DNA of 8,206 nucleotides from an uncultured Clostridia bacterium (GTDB lineage: Bacteria > Bacillota > Clostridia > Lachnospirales > CAG-274), in the NCBI GenBank assembly GCA_946630405.1, contig CAMOYW010000026.1:1-8206 (forward strand), written 5' to 3'. Below, one piece after another: positions 1 to 6,372 of this stretch (positions are counted from its first letter, which is position 1; the number at the start of each line of letters is the position of its first letter). The notes under the pieces are model-generated. The model made no database searches. It was not told the DNA's origin and was given only the letters and a program-made list of their open reading frames with translations. The position numbers were made by a program, and so were the translations under genes.

Positions 1-311
1 CTGTAGCATTTGCAGATCCATTTTTTGAATAAGGGGGCAAAGAAATTTGAACCCTTAAAGCTGTTTCTGAAATCCTCCATGGTGGAGTGTCCGAAGTATA
101 CCACCTTTTTGCCCGCAAGCTTTGCAAGTTTTGCACGTATATAGGCATCGGGGAAAACGGTATTTATATGGATTATGTCGTAGCCTCCCCGTTTGCTTAT
201 GGAAACGGGGACATTTGCACTTTCAAGCATATGCTTTTGGTGGATTATGGCTTGACCGACTCCGCTTTTAATTACTACCCGGAGACTTCCGGGATATATG
301 TAAACCTTCAT
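1..311 (-). CDS. GT4 family glycosyltransferase, N-terminal fragment (glycolipid-type)
   Basis: The gene runs off the left edge; 103 complete codons are visible. It starts MKVYIYPGSL and carries SGVGQAIIHQ (residues 16-25), YDIIHINTVFP (44-54), KVVYFGHSTMEDFRNSF (69-85) and APLFKKW (92-98). This pattern is typical of the N-terminal Rossmann domain of Firmicutes GT4 enzymes of the CpoA/LafB type, which add a sugar to glucosyl-diacylglycerol at the inner face of the membrane. The first Gly-rich strand-loop (KSGVG) and the HSTxEDFRNSF block support the family; the nucleotide-sugar-binding C-terminal domain lies outside the window, so donor and acceptor cannot be judged. It begins one base after the stop of the upstream TPR gene (TGA-T-ATG) and has only a weak Shine-Dalgarno (CGGAA), which points to translation coupled to that gene. 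Family is fairly sure; the glycolipid role is inferred. Confidence 0.85.
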   Translation of the reverse strand, partial: MKVYIYPGSLRVVIKSGVGQAIIHQKHMLESANVPVSISKRGGYDIIHINTVFPDAYIRAKLAKLAGKKVVYFGHSTMEDFRNSFKGSNFFAPLFKKWICKCY

Positions 312-312
312 A

Positions 313-1665
313 TCAGTGTTCCGATAAATATTTTTCCGCTTCTTTTTTGATTTTGTCAAGAGGATGATTTTCGGCAACCTCTTGGTAATATTGTTTTGCA
401 AGGGCGTAGTCACCGCTGTTGTTTGCTATTCTGGCAAGCTGATAGAGGGCGGAGTAACGCACTTCTTCGTTGCCCGTACAGCAGCTTATACACTTTTGAA
501 AATAAAGTGTGGCGGATTCCGTGTCGCCTCTCAGCCTTGCATTTTCGCCGAGATCGTAATTTTTCTTGGCGGCTTCGGGAAGTAGTTTTTGCCTAAGCGA
601 ATTATATTGCTCGGTCGCCGAGGCGGAAAAGCCCGTAATTCCCAAAGAAAGGAGGGAATCGGCAGCCTGAGTAACATTGCCCGAAGAATACTGTGATTGT
701 ATTTCGTTGAGAGTTTTTAGCCTTTTTTGAAGTTCCTGCTCTCCTGTTGTATAAAGTCGGGAACTGAGATTTTCGTTTTCCGTTCGCAGCTCCGCAATGG
801 TCTTATCGGCGTTTGCAAGTTGTTCTTCACGGTTTGCAATATCGATGCTGTATTTAAGCTCCGAATCCTTGTATGCCGCTTTGTACTCGCTTGTTATGGC
901 GGGGAGCACGAGAACGCCCGCAATTATAGCGCACACAGCCATGCCGAAAAGGAAGCTGAACAACTTGTTGCCCGCGGAATATACCGCATTTATAAGTTTG
1001 GCGGTTTTTTTGCCGTATTCCTTGGTATCGGGCTCAACCTGTTCAAATTCCTTGAATCTTTCGGGACGAAGCTCCCTCATATACATAAGAGCAGTTTCGT
1101 TGTCTTTATCCATTTTAAGCACTCTGTTTATGCTTCTGAGTGCCTCGGCGTTTTCCTGCCTTTGCATTCGGCAAAGTGCCATGAGATTGTGGGCATCTAC
1201 GAAATACTTATTGCTCTCTATTGCTTTTTTAAGCGTCATTACAGCCATATCCGTGTTGCCCTGCTTAAAATAGGAAAGAGCCATGTTGTAGTTTTTAATG
1301 CTGTCAAGTTTTGCTGTCTCATCCTTGGATTCGGCAACAGATCTTAAAAGCTTGTATGCCTGGTTGTTGCGCGAATTATCAAGGGAAAGAGAGTATTGCC
1401 AGCATATTACCGCTTCGGTTTGTCTGCCTATTCTGTGGTACACAAGACCGAGTAAATTTTGAGCATCGGTACATTCTTTACGGAAAGCAACGCTTTTTCT
1501 GAGCGAATGCATAGCTTCTGTGTATCTTCCGTCCCGTGTCTGCAAAAGCGCTTTATTGTAATATCTTACGGAGAGGTTGTACAGCCTTGAGCTTAGGGCG
1601 ATATCCTGCCCGCAGCCTACGCATTTACTTCCGTTAAGTTCTATGCCGCAGTTGGGGCAATTCAT
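313..1665 (-). CDS. Zinc-ribbon, TPR-repeat, single-pass membrane protein
   Basis: A 450-residue protein with no named ortholog that I recognise. A short zinc ribbon opens it (C3, C6, C15, C18). Tetratricopeptide-like helical repeats follow at about 36-62, 66-100, 123-156 and 157-190, with patterns such as NMALSYFKQGNTDMAVMTLKKAI. A hydrophobic segment at about 238-257 is the only membrane span. After it come a charged coiled-coil stretch (about 262-325) and two more TPR-like units (about 363-396 and 404-440). Four basic residues before the span (KK at 219-220, K223, K234) suggest ribbon and first TPRs inside the cell and coiled coil plus second TPRs outside, but topology is inference. AGGAG seven bases upstream supports this start. 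Its ATG overlaps the preceding 49-codon ORF by 4 bp (ATGA), and its stop lies one base before the GT4 start. A scaffold role in envelope assembly is plausible, not shown. Confidence 0.9.
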   Translation of the reverse strand: MNCPNCGIELNGSKCVGCGQDIALSSRLYNLSVRYYNKALLQTRDGRYTEAMHSLRKSVAFRKECTDAQNLLGLVYHRIGRQTEAVICWQYSLSLDNSRNNQAYKLLRSVAESKDETAKLDSIKNYNMALSYFKQGNTDMAVMTLKKAIESNKYFVDAHNLMALCRMQRQENAEALRSINRVLKMDKDNETALMYMRELRPERFKEFEQVEPDTKEYGKKTAKLINAVYSAGNKLFSFLFGMAVCAIIAGVLVLPAITSEYKAAYKDSELKYSIDIANREEQLANADKTIAELRTENENLSSRLYTTGEQELQKRLKTLNEIQSQYSSGNVTQAADSLLSLGITGFSASATEQYNSLRQKLLPEAAKKNYDLGENARLRGDTESATLYFQKCISCCTGNEEVRYSALYQLARIANNSGDYALAKQYYQEVAENHPLDKIKKEAEKYLSEH

Positions 1666-1811
1666 TTATCGCTCCTGTCCGCAAGTGATTTTTCAAACAC
1701 ATGCAAAATATCCATTATATCTTCAATGTTGTTGTCGTTTGGAGCATCGCTTATTTCGTCGAGCTCGGGTAAAAAGCTGAATTTGGCAAGTTCATTTTTA
1801 AAGCTGAACAT
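1662..1811 (-). CDS. Small 49-aa hypothetical protein between aspS and the TPR gene
   Basis: A short ORF that begins MFSFKNELAKFSFLPELDEI and ends LADRSDK. Its ATG overlaps the aspS stop by one base (TAATG), and its TGA overlaps the next ATG by four bases (ATGA). An AAGGA inside the last codons of aspS sits about nine bases before the ATG. The protein is acidic in the middle (ELDEISDAPNDNNIEDIMD, about residues 16-34), has no membrane span or signal peptide, and ends in a likely amphipathic helix (IEDIMDILHVFEKSLA). It fills exactly the space between two genes that otherwise would be separated by about 145 bp, and both junctions have the signature of coupled translation, which is the main argument that it is real. 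I recognise no family. A role as partner of the downstream TPR protein is a guess from position. Confidence 0.7.
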   Translation of the reverse strand: MFSFKNELAKFSFLPELDEISDAPNDNNIEDIMDILHVFEKSLADRSDK

Positions 1812-3607
1812 TATTCTTCATCCTTTTTGGCAATGGCGATAGATAGCTCTTCAAGCTGTTTTTCGTCCACTACATTGGGAGCATCGGTCAACAGACAGCT
1901 TGCATCCTTTACCTTGGGGAATGCGATAACATCTCTTATGCTTTCGGCACCCGAAAGGAGCATTACAAGTCTGTCAAGACCGAAGGCAAGACCGCCGTGA
2001 GGGGGTGCGCCGAATTTAAAGGCATCAAGCAGGAAGCCGAAACGCTCCTGTGCCACCTCGTCGGTAAAGCCCAAAAGCTTGAACATCTGCGCCTGTATAT
2101 CGCTTCTGTGTATTCTTATAGAGCCGCCGCCGAGCTCACAGCCGTTTAATACCATATCATAGGCTTTTGCTCTGACATTAGCGACATTGCCGTTCATGTA
2201 GTCGTCAAGGTCTTCATCCATAGGTGAAGTGAAAGGGTGGTGAACGGCAACATAGCGCTCTTCTTCCTCGCTGTATTCAAACAGAGGGAATTCGGTGACC
2301 CAAAGAAGGTCGAATGTGCCTTCTTTGATGAGGTCGAGTCTTTTTGCAATGTCAAGACGCAATGCACCGAGTGCATCCCATACCACCTTGTTTTTATCGG
2401 CACATATAAGCACGAGGTCGTCCGTTTGTGCTCCTACGGTCTTGATTATATCGTTTAATTCGTCTTCGGAGAAGAATTTTGAAATGGTACTTTTTATGCC
2501 GTCCTCTTTAAGCTGAATGTAGGCAAGTCCCTTTGCTCCGTAAGTTTTTGCAACGTCTACAAGGGAATCTATCTGCTTTCTCGGCATGGCAGCGCAACCC
2601 GGTGCAACTATTGCACGAACGGAACCGCCGGATTCTATGGCACTTTTAAATACTATAAAGTCGGTGTTTTTTACGGTGTCTGTTATGTCACAAAGCTCAA
2701 TAGCAAAGCGTGTATCGGGCTTGTCGGAACCGAAACGATCCATTGCTTCCTGCCACGGGATCCTTCTTAAAGGAAGTTCAATATCAATTCCCTTGACTTC
2801 TTTGAATATCTTTGCTATAAAGCGTTCGTTAAGAGCCATTACATCGTCTTCTTCTACGAAGCTGAGCTCCATATCTATCTGTGTAAATTCGGGCTGTCTG
2901 TCGGCTCTGAGGTCCTCATCTCTGAAGCATCTTGCTATCTGGAAATATTTGTCAAAACCCGAAACCATTAAAAGCTGCTTGAAAAGCTGAGGGCTTTGGG
3001 GCAGGGCATAGAAGTTGCCGGGGTGAACTCTGCTCGGTACAAGGTAGTCTCTTGCTCCCTCGGGAGTAGACTTTGTGAGCATGGGTGTTTCCACCTCTAT
3101 AAAGCCTTCATCGCTCAAAAAGTTGCGTGCCGCCATTGTTACTTTGTGGCGGAGCATAAGTTTGTCAAGCACATTTGGTCTTCTGAGGTCAAGGTAGCGA
3201 TATTTGAGCCTAAGCTCCGTGCTTACATCTACTTTTTCGTCTATTTGGAAGGGGGGAAGTTCACTTTCGGAGAGGATCTTTATATCTTCTACCGCAAGTT
3301 CGACCTTTCCCGTTTTCATATCGGGGTTTATGTTCTGTTCTTCTCTTGCACGAACCGTGCCCGTAAGAGCTACAACGTATTCGCTTTTAAGCTCTTTATC
3401 TTTTTTGATTAGCTCTTCGCTGCCCGTTGAGGAATCCACAACAGCTTGAACGATGCCCGACCTGTCTCTTAACAGTATAAATGAAAAGCAGCTGAATATT
3501 CTCTTACGGCTTACCCAGCCCATAAGAGTTATCTTTTTGCCTATATACTCTTCGCTTACCTCACCGCAAAGGCAGGTACGCTTCATTCCGTTTAATAATT
3601 CTCCCAT
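1811..3607 (-). CDS. aspS: Aspartyl-tRNA synthetase, bacterial type
   Basis: A 598-residue class II synthetase that charges tRNA-Asp with aspartate in the cytoplasm; length is normal for the bacterial family. The order is an N-terminal OB-fold anticodon domain (about 8-115), a catalytic core with motif 1 (about 161-178, VETPMLT), QSPQLFKQ (204-211), motif 2 FRDEDLRADRQPEFTQID (228-245), an inserted GAD domain (about 290-420), and motif 3 GLAFGLDRLVMLL (539-551) near the C-terminus with AFPKVKDASCLLTDAP. The start used here is ATG at 3607, six bases after AAAGGAG; an in-frame ATG 36 bases upstream lacks a ribosome site. Oddity: the loop after RKR (37-45) reads IFSCFSFIL where most bacterial AspRS read close to DLGGLIFID. 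That loop contacts the anticodon and helps set whether the enzyme also charges tRNA-Asn. No T-box fits in the short leader. It heads an operon with the three genes downstream. Confidence 0.97.
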   Translation of the reverse strand: MGELLNGMKRTCLCGEVSEEYIGKKITLMGWVSRKRIFSCFSFILLRDRSGIVQAVVDSSTGSEELIKKDKELKSEYVVALTGTVRAREEQNINPDMKTGKVELAVEDIKILSESELPPFQIDEKVDVSTELRLKYRYLDLRRPNVLDKLMLRHKVTMAARNFLSDEGFIEVETPMLTKSTPEGARDYLVPSRVHPGNFYALPQSPQLFKQLLMVSGFDKYFQIARCFRDEDLRADRQPEFTQIDMELSFVEEDDVMALNERFIAKIFKEVKGIDIELPLRRIPWQEAMDRFGSDKPDTRFAIELCDITDTVKNTDFIVFKSAIESGGSVRAIVAPGCAAMPRKQIDSLVDVAKTYGAKGLAYIQLKEDGIKSTISKFFSEDELNDIIKTVGAQTDDLVLICADKNKVVWDALGALRLDIAKRLDLIKEGTFDLLWVTEFPLFEYSEEEERYVAVHHPFTSPMDEDLDDYMNGNVANVRAKAYDMVLNGCELGGGSIRIHRSDIQAQMFKLLGFTDEVAQERFGFLLDAFKFGAPPHGGLAFGLDRLVMLLSGAESIRDVIAFPKVKDASCLLTDAPNVVDEKQLEELSIAIAKKDEE

Positions 3608-3613
3608 TTCGGT

Positions 3614-3620
3614 CTCCTTT
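3614..3620 (-). promoter_or_regulatory. Ribosome binding site that fixes the aspS start
   Basis: The minus strand reads AAAGGAG, six bases before ATG at 3607. This strong Shine-Dalgarno favours the 598-residue AspRS over a form 12 residues longer that would start at 3643. Confidence 0.85.
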
Positions 3621-3651
3621 GATCGATTCTTTTTAATAAACATTAACTTAC

Positions 3652-3680
3652 ATTTTACTACAAATCTTTGATTATTTCAA
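3652..3680 (-). promoter_or_regulatory. Sigma-A promoter for the aspS operon
   Basis: On the minus strand the -35 box is TTGAAA (3680-3675) and the -10 box TAAAAT (3657-3652), with a 17-bp spacer. Transcription should begin near 3645, which leaves a leader of under 40 bases, too short for a T-box or riboswitch. It lies just after the aldolase terminator, so aspS starts a separate transcript. Confidence 0.8.
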
Positions 3681-3700
3681 CCGATAAAGGGAATTTTCAA

Positions 3701-3730
3701 TAAAAAAGGTCGTGATTTGTACACGACCTA
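3701..3730 (-). terminator. Rho-independent terminator after the aldolase gene
   Basis: On the minus strand the arms AGGTCGTG and CACGACCT form a perfect 8-bp stem (3729-3722 and 3714-3707) with a 7-base loop, followed at once by a run of six T. It starts about ten bases after the aldolase stop and should end that transcript before the aspS promoter. The plus-strand reading lacks a T run after the stem, so it acts in one direction. Confidence 0.92.
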
Positions 3731-3739
3731 AGAAAAATA

Positions 3740-4699
3740 TTATTGAAGAAGATGTACGGCAAAGCCACCTATCTCTTCTTTAAGGTAGATAGCTGTGGTC
3801 TTTCCGTTTTTAACGGTTGCGCTGCTTTCATCAAACTCAATGCCCTTTACATCACGAAGGTAGCGGATAGCTCTTTCAACGTTGTTTGTCTTAACGGCAA
3901 CGTGACCGAGTTTACCGAGGAACATCTGCTTACGCACTTCTATTCCCTTGCCCGCAAATATGGCACTCTTGTGTTCATCGTAGTCAAAGCCGAATATTTC
4001 GCAGAAACGACCTGCCGTTTTAGCGGCAACCGCTTCGTCTTCGGAGTTGATCCCAACATGAGCGAATGTGAAGCCAAGCATCTTTTCAACTGCTTCACGG
4101 CAAAGCTGTGTGATTTTATCAAACTCACCGTTGTCTATGAGGGAACTCTTTACCATCCAGCTTCCTCCGCAGCATATGATCTTGTCAAATGCAAGGTAGC
4201 TGTTGAGGTTGTCGGCATTTATACCGCCTGTGGGCATAAACTTAACGTTTGTGTAAGGTCCGCACATAGCCTTTATCATGGGAAGTCCGCCTGCAGCTTC
4301 TGCGGGGAAGAACTTAACCACATCAAGACCTGCTTCGATAGCCTGCTCAACATCACTCGGTCTTGATGTACCGGGTGTGATAAGGTAGCCCTTTTCGATA
4401 CAGTAGTCAACTACCTTGCGGTTAAAACCGGGTGATACAAGGAACTGTGAGCCTGCGGCAATTGCTCTGTCTGCCTGCTCGGTGGTGAGAACGGTACCTG
4501 CACCCACAATAAGCTCGGGAACCTCTTTAGCCATACGGCGTATAGCTTCTTCTGCCTCTGCCGTTCTGAATGTTACCTCGGCACAGGGGATACCGCCTGC
4601 TACAAGTGCCTTTGCAAGAGGTACGGCTTTTTCAACATCATTAATGACAACTACGGGTACGATACCTATAGCACTGAGTTTTTGAAGAACTTCGTTCAT
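3740..4699 (-). CDS. eda: KDPG/KHG aldolase with C-terminal VOC-like domain
   Basis: A 319-residue protein. Residues 1-205 are a complete class I KDPG/KHG aldolase, which splits 2-keto-3-deoxy-6-phosphogluconate into pyruvate and glyceraldehyde 3-phosphate: EVTFRT with E41 and R45, VGAGTVLT (65-72), SPGFN (89-93), TPGTSRP (108-114), the Schiff-base lysine K129 in VVKFFPAE, and MPTGGI (155-160). Typical Eda is about 205-215 residues. The remaining 105 residues look like a vicinal-oxygen-chelate (glyoxalase-like) fold with two beta-alpha-beta units, HVGINSEDEAV (from H214) and GHVAVKTNNVERAI (from H266); these histidines sit where VOC metal ligands often lie. ATG at 4699 is chosen because GAGGTGA lies five bases upstream; a GTG three codons earlier has no site. 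It is a single-gene unit with its own promoter and terminator. With the DhuI-like isomerase nearby it probably ends uronate breakdown. The aldolase is certain, the VOC assignment less so. Confidence 0.95.
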   Translation of the reverse strand: MNEVLQKLSAIGIVPVVVINDVEKAVPLAKALVAGGIPCAEVTFRTAEAEEAIRRMAKEVPELIVGAGTVLTTEQADRAIAAGSQFLVSPGFNRKVVDYCIEKGYLITPGTSRPSDVEQAIEAGLDVVKFFPAEAAGGLPMIKAMCGPYTNVKFMPTGGINADNLNSYLAFDKIICCGGSWMVKSSLIDNGEFDKITQLCREAVEKMLGFTFAHVGINSEDEAVAAKTAGRFCEIFGFDYDEHKSAIFAGKGIEVRKQMFLGKLGHVAVKTNNVERAIRYLRDVKGIEFDESSATVKNGKTTAIYLKEEIGGFAVHLLQ

Positions 4700-4704
4700 A
4701 TAAA

Positions 4705-4711
4705 TCACCTC
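4705..4711 (-). promoter_or_regulatory. Ribosome binding site that fixes the aldolase start
   Basis: The minus strand reads GAGGTGA five bases before ATG at 4699. It overlaps the GTG at 4708, so that alternative start cannot use it. Confidence 0.8.
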
Positions 4712-4722
4712 ATAAAAACTTG

Positions 4723-4733
4723 GGGCAATGCCC
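4723..4733. promoter_or_regulatory. Short perfect palindrome in the aldolase leader
   Basis: GGGCAATGCCC is an 11-bp palindrome with a single central base, between the expected transcription start (near 4743) and the ribosome site. It could be a half-operator or a small leader hairpin. Only the symmetry supports it. Confidence 0.3.
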
Positions 4734-4749
4734 TTTTAATATACACCTC

Positions 4750-4778
4750 ATTTTATCACACCTATTGATTATTGTCAA
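4750..4778 (-). promoter_or_regulatory. Sigma-A promoter for the aldolase gene
   Basis: On the minus strand the -35 box is a perfect TTGACA (4778-4773) and the -10 box TAAAAT (4755-4750), with a 17-bp spacer. Transcription should begin near 4743, which gives a leader of about 44 bases. This near-consensus promoter suggests strong expression unless a repressor intervenes. Confidence 0.88.
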
Positions 4779-4782
4779 TCGG
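4761..4782. promoter_or_regulatory. Operator-like dyad overlapping the aldolase -35 box
   Basis: A 22-bp element with outer CC...GG and inner ATTGA...TCAAT arms has 8 of 11 base pairs symmetric around 4771/4772. It covers the -35 hexamer and part of the spacer, where a dimeric repressor would block RNA polymerase. A GntR- or LacI-type uronate regulator would be logical, but no regulator gene of that kind is in the window. Confidence 0.4.
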
Positions 4783-4804
4783 TTTCGGCTTTTTATTTTA
4801 AGTA

Positions 4805-4829
4805 AACGCCGATCAATTAAATCAGCGTT
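4805..4829 (-). terminator. Probable terminator of the kinase transcript
   Basis: On the minus strand AACGCTGAT and ATCGGCGTT form a 9-bp stem with one G-T pair and a 7-base loop. The first arm includes the last bases of the kinase stop codon. The following bases (TACTTAAAAT) are only moderately T-rich, so termination may be partial; some read-through into the aldolase promoter region is possible. Confidence 0.5.
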
Positions 4830-6357
4830 AAGAAAGTGTTTTTAAGCCCTGAGAATCGAGCAGTTCATCTATTTTATAAAGGTCGAATATCCGGTTGTTG
4901 ACAGCAATTATAATGCAAGCATCTCTTGCTACCTTTGCATACAATTCACTCATTCCGTAAAGCTTAAGCGCACGATTTATTTCATCCACGGTAAAGTGAC
5001 CCGAGATACACAGTTTAAGTATCAGATCCCTGTTTTTGGTATGCTTTTCCATGGTGATTATTTTACTGCCGTATGTTTCGGTCACGCCCGTAAGATAGTA
5101 AATATCTTTTAATTTAATGTTTTTGCTTTCAAGCACATCTTTAAAATAGTAGTAAAATGCCTTTTCTCCCTCTGCCAGATATTGTTTATTTTCCTTAAGG
5201 TAGTCACCTATCTGTCTCGGGGAGATATTGTCGAGCATATTGTTAAGATCGTCTGTTGTTTTGTGTTTCATGGCTTTTCCGGATTGTATGTCGTTCAGCT
5301 CTTTTATAAGCTCGGTTGCGGAATATCTTTTTTTGGCATCGAGATTAATACAATGTTTTATCACACGCCATATCGGACCTTCCGCTTTTTTTTCTTTTGG
5401 AAAGCATCCCGTCAGCATCATATTTAAAAGCATCCCGACAGCATAAATGTCTGTTTTGGGGGAGGATGCAGTAAGGCTGAAACCCGCCTGTTCGGGGGCG
5501 GCGTAGTTTACCGTACCCATGTGCCTTGTGTCGTCGCTTTCTTCGGGAGCGTACCATTTGGCGATATTTATATCGAGCAAATATACCTCATCGTTTTCGG
5601 TGAGCATAATGTTAGACGGTTTTATATCTCTGTGGATAATGGGTGTCGGCAAACTGTGGAGCTCGTTTAGAATACCGCATATCCCTTTTGTAATATAGAT
5701 CGCTCTTTCGGTTGGTATCACGCCGCTTGACAGTATCTCATCAACGGTCGTACCTTCTACATATTCTTCAATGATAACAAGATTTGAAGCACCTTCAAAA
5801 ATTGCGACTATTTTAGGGACATTGTCAACGGGATTATCCATTAAGTATTTATATATGCTTTTATCGTATGAAGCAAGCAGCTTTTTTATATAGAGCTTAC
5901 CCGTTTCGACATCTTTAACAAGTACAACATCGTCTCTGTTATCGACGACCTTCTCTTCACGGTAGCGGGAGAGCTTAAGCATATCCTCATCGGATATCCC
6001 TCTGTAAGGGTCTTTTAAATGTCTTAAATACTCGTCTTGACTTGAATATATTTCACTTTCGTTTATTATGTTTTCATATCCGCATTTAAGACATTTCCAA
6101 ATGCCGTTATTTGTGTCAAATCCTTTTTGAGTGTTTAGCAGAGCTTCGCATTTATCGCATATCCATGCTATATCGTCTTCGGCATTTATGGATGGATTTA
6201 TCAGCATCTCTCCGCAGCTTAGGCATACCCAATAGGGAAGACGGGGATCAAAGCCTCTTTGCAATGTCAGGTTGGCATCGCATCTCGGACAAAACTCGTA
6301 TGTGGGATCATTGGCATAGGTTTTTACGAACGGGGCTTTTTTGTTTTTGTCTTTCAT
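4828..6357 (-). CDS. Double zinc-ribbon Ser/Thr protein kinase with C-terminal HTH-like domain
   Basis: A 509-residue soluble protein with no transmembrane segment, PASTA repeat or signal peptide, so not a PrkC-type sensor. Two zinc ribbons come first: C23/C26/C45/C48 and C67/C70/C89/C92, each with a QRGFD/QKGFD motif between its pairs. The Hanks-type kinase domain spans about 126-360: K158 in LYIKK is the likely ATP-anchoring lysine, IHRDIKPSNIM (241-251) is the catalytic loop, D262 in LLDIN takes the DFG place, and GTVNYAAPEQ (281-290) ends the activation segment. The usual glycine-rich loop is missing; the matching stretch reads VVDNRDDVVLVKD. Residues about 400-509 resemble a degenerate XRE-like helix-turn-helix module (YYFKDVLESKNIKLKDI, SELYAKVARDACIIIAV). 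ATG at 6357 is chosen over TTG at 6390, although its ribosome site is weak (AAGAA). It follows the isomerase by 54 bp and is probably co-transcribed. Substrate and signal are unknown. Confidence 0.9.
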   Translation of the reverse strand: MKDKNKKAPFVKTYANDPTYEFCPRCDANLTLQRGFDPRLPYWVCLSCGEMLINPSINAEDDIAWICDKCEALLNTQKGFDTNNGIWKCLKCGYENIINESEIYSSQDEYLRHLKDPYRGISDEDMLKLSRYREEKVVDNRDDVVLVKDVETGKLYIKKLLASYDKSIYKYLMDNPVDNVPKIVAIFEGASNLVIIEEYVEGTTVDEILSSGVIPTERAIYITKGICGILNELHSLPTPIIHRDIKPSNIMLTENDEVYLLDINIAKWYAPEESDDTRHMGTVNYAAPEQAGFSLTASSPKTDIYAVGMLLNMMLTGCFPKEKKAEGPIWRVIKHCINLDAKKRYSATELIKELNDIQSGKAMKHKTTDDLNNMLDNISPRQIGDYLKENKQYLAEGEKAFYYYFKDVLESKNIKLKDIYYLTGVTETYGSKIITMEKHTKNRDLILKLCISGHFTVDEINRALKLYGMSELYAKVARDACIIIAVNNRIFDLYKIDELLDSQGLKTLS

Positions 6358-6372
6358 ATTTCTTATAATACA

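Noticed and set aside
87..350. Plus-strand open frame of 87 codons at the left edge
   Set aside because: The minus strand here encodes conserved GT4 motifs (SGVGQAIIHQ, GHSTMEDFRNSF), so the plus frame is a shadow.
727..1347. Plus-strand open frames of 206 and 158 codons opposite the TPR gene
   Set aside because: Two overlapping frames both open against one clear minus-strand gene; neither shows a domain. The hydrophobic look comes from complementing Glu/Lys-rich codons.
3464..3510. A frameshift pair as the cause of the odd AspRS loop
   Set aside because: The loop has the same length as in other AspRS, and the other reading frames of this stretch do not restore a DLGG-like sequence, so a simple compensating indel pair does not explain it.
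3608..3643. Longer AspRS form starting at 3643
   Set aside because: The extra 12 residues have no homologous counterpart and no ribosome site, while AAAGGAG lies directly before the ATG at 3607. This segment is leader sequence.
3608..3651. T-box or other riboswitch before aspS
   Set aside because: The promoter at 3652-3680 leaves fewer than 40 leader bases, and no T-box sequence or terminator-antiterminator pair is present.
3743..4366. Plus-strand open frame of 207 codons opposite the aldolase
   Set aside because: Antisense to the KDPG aldolase, with cysteine- and phenylalanine-rich random-looking sequence and no start signal.
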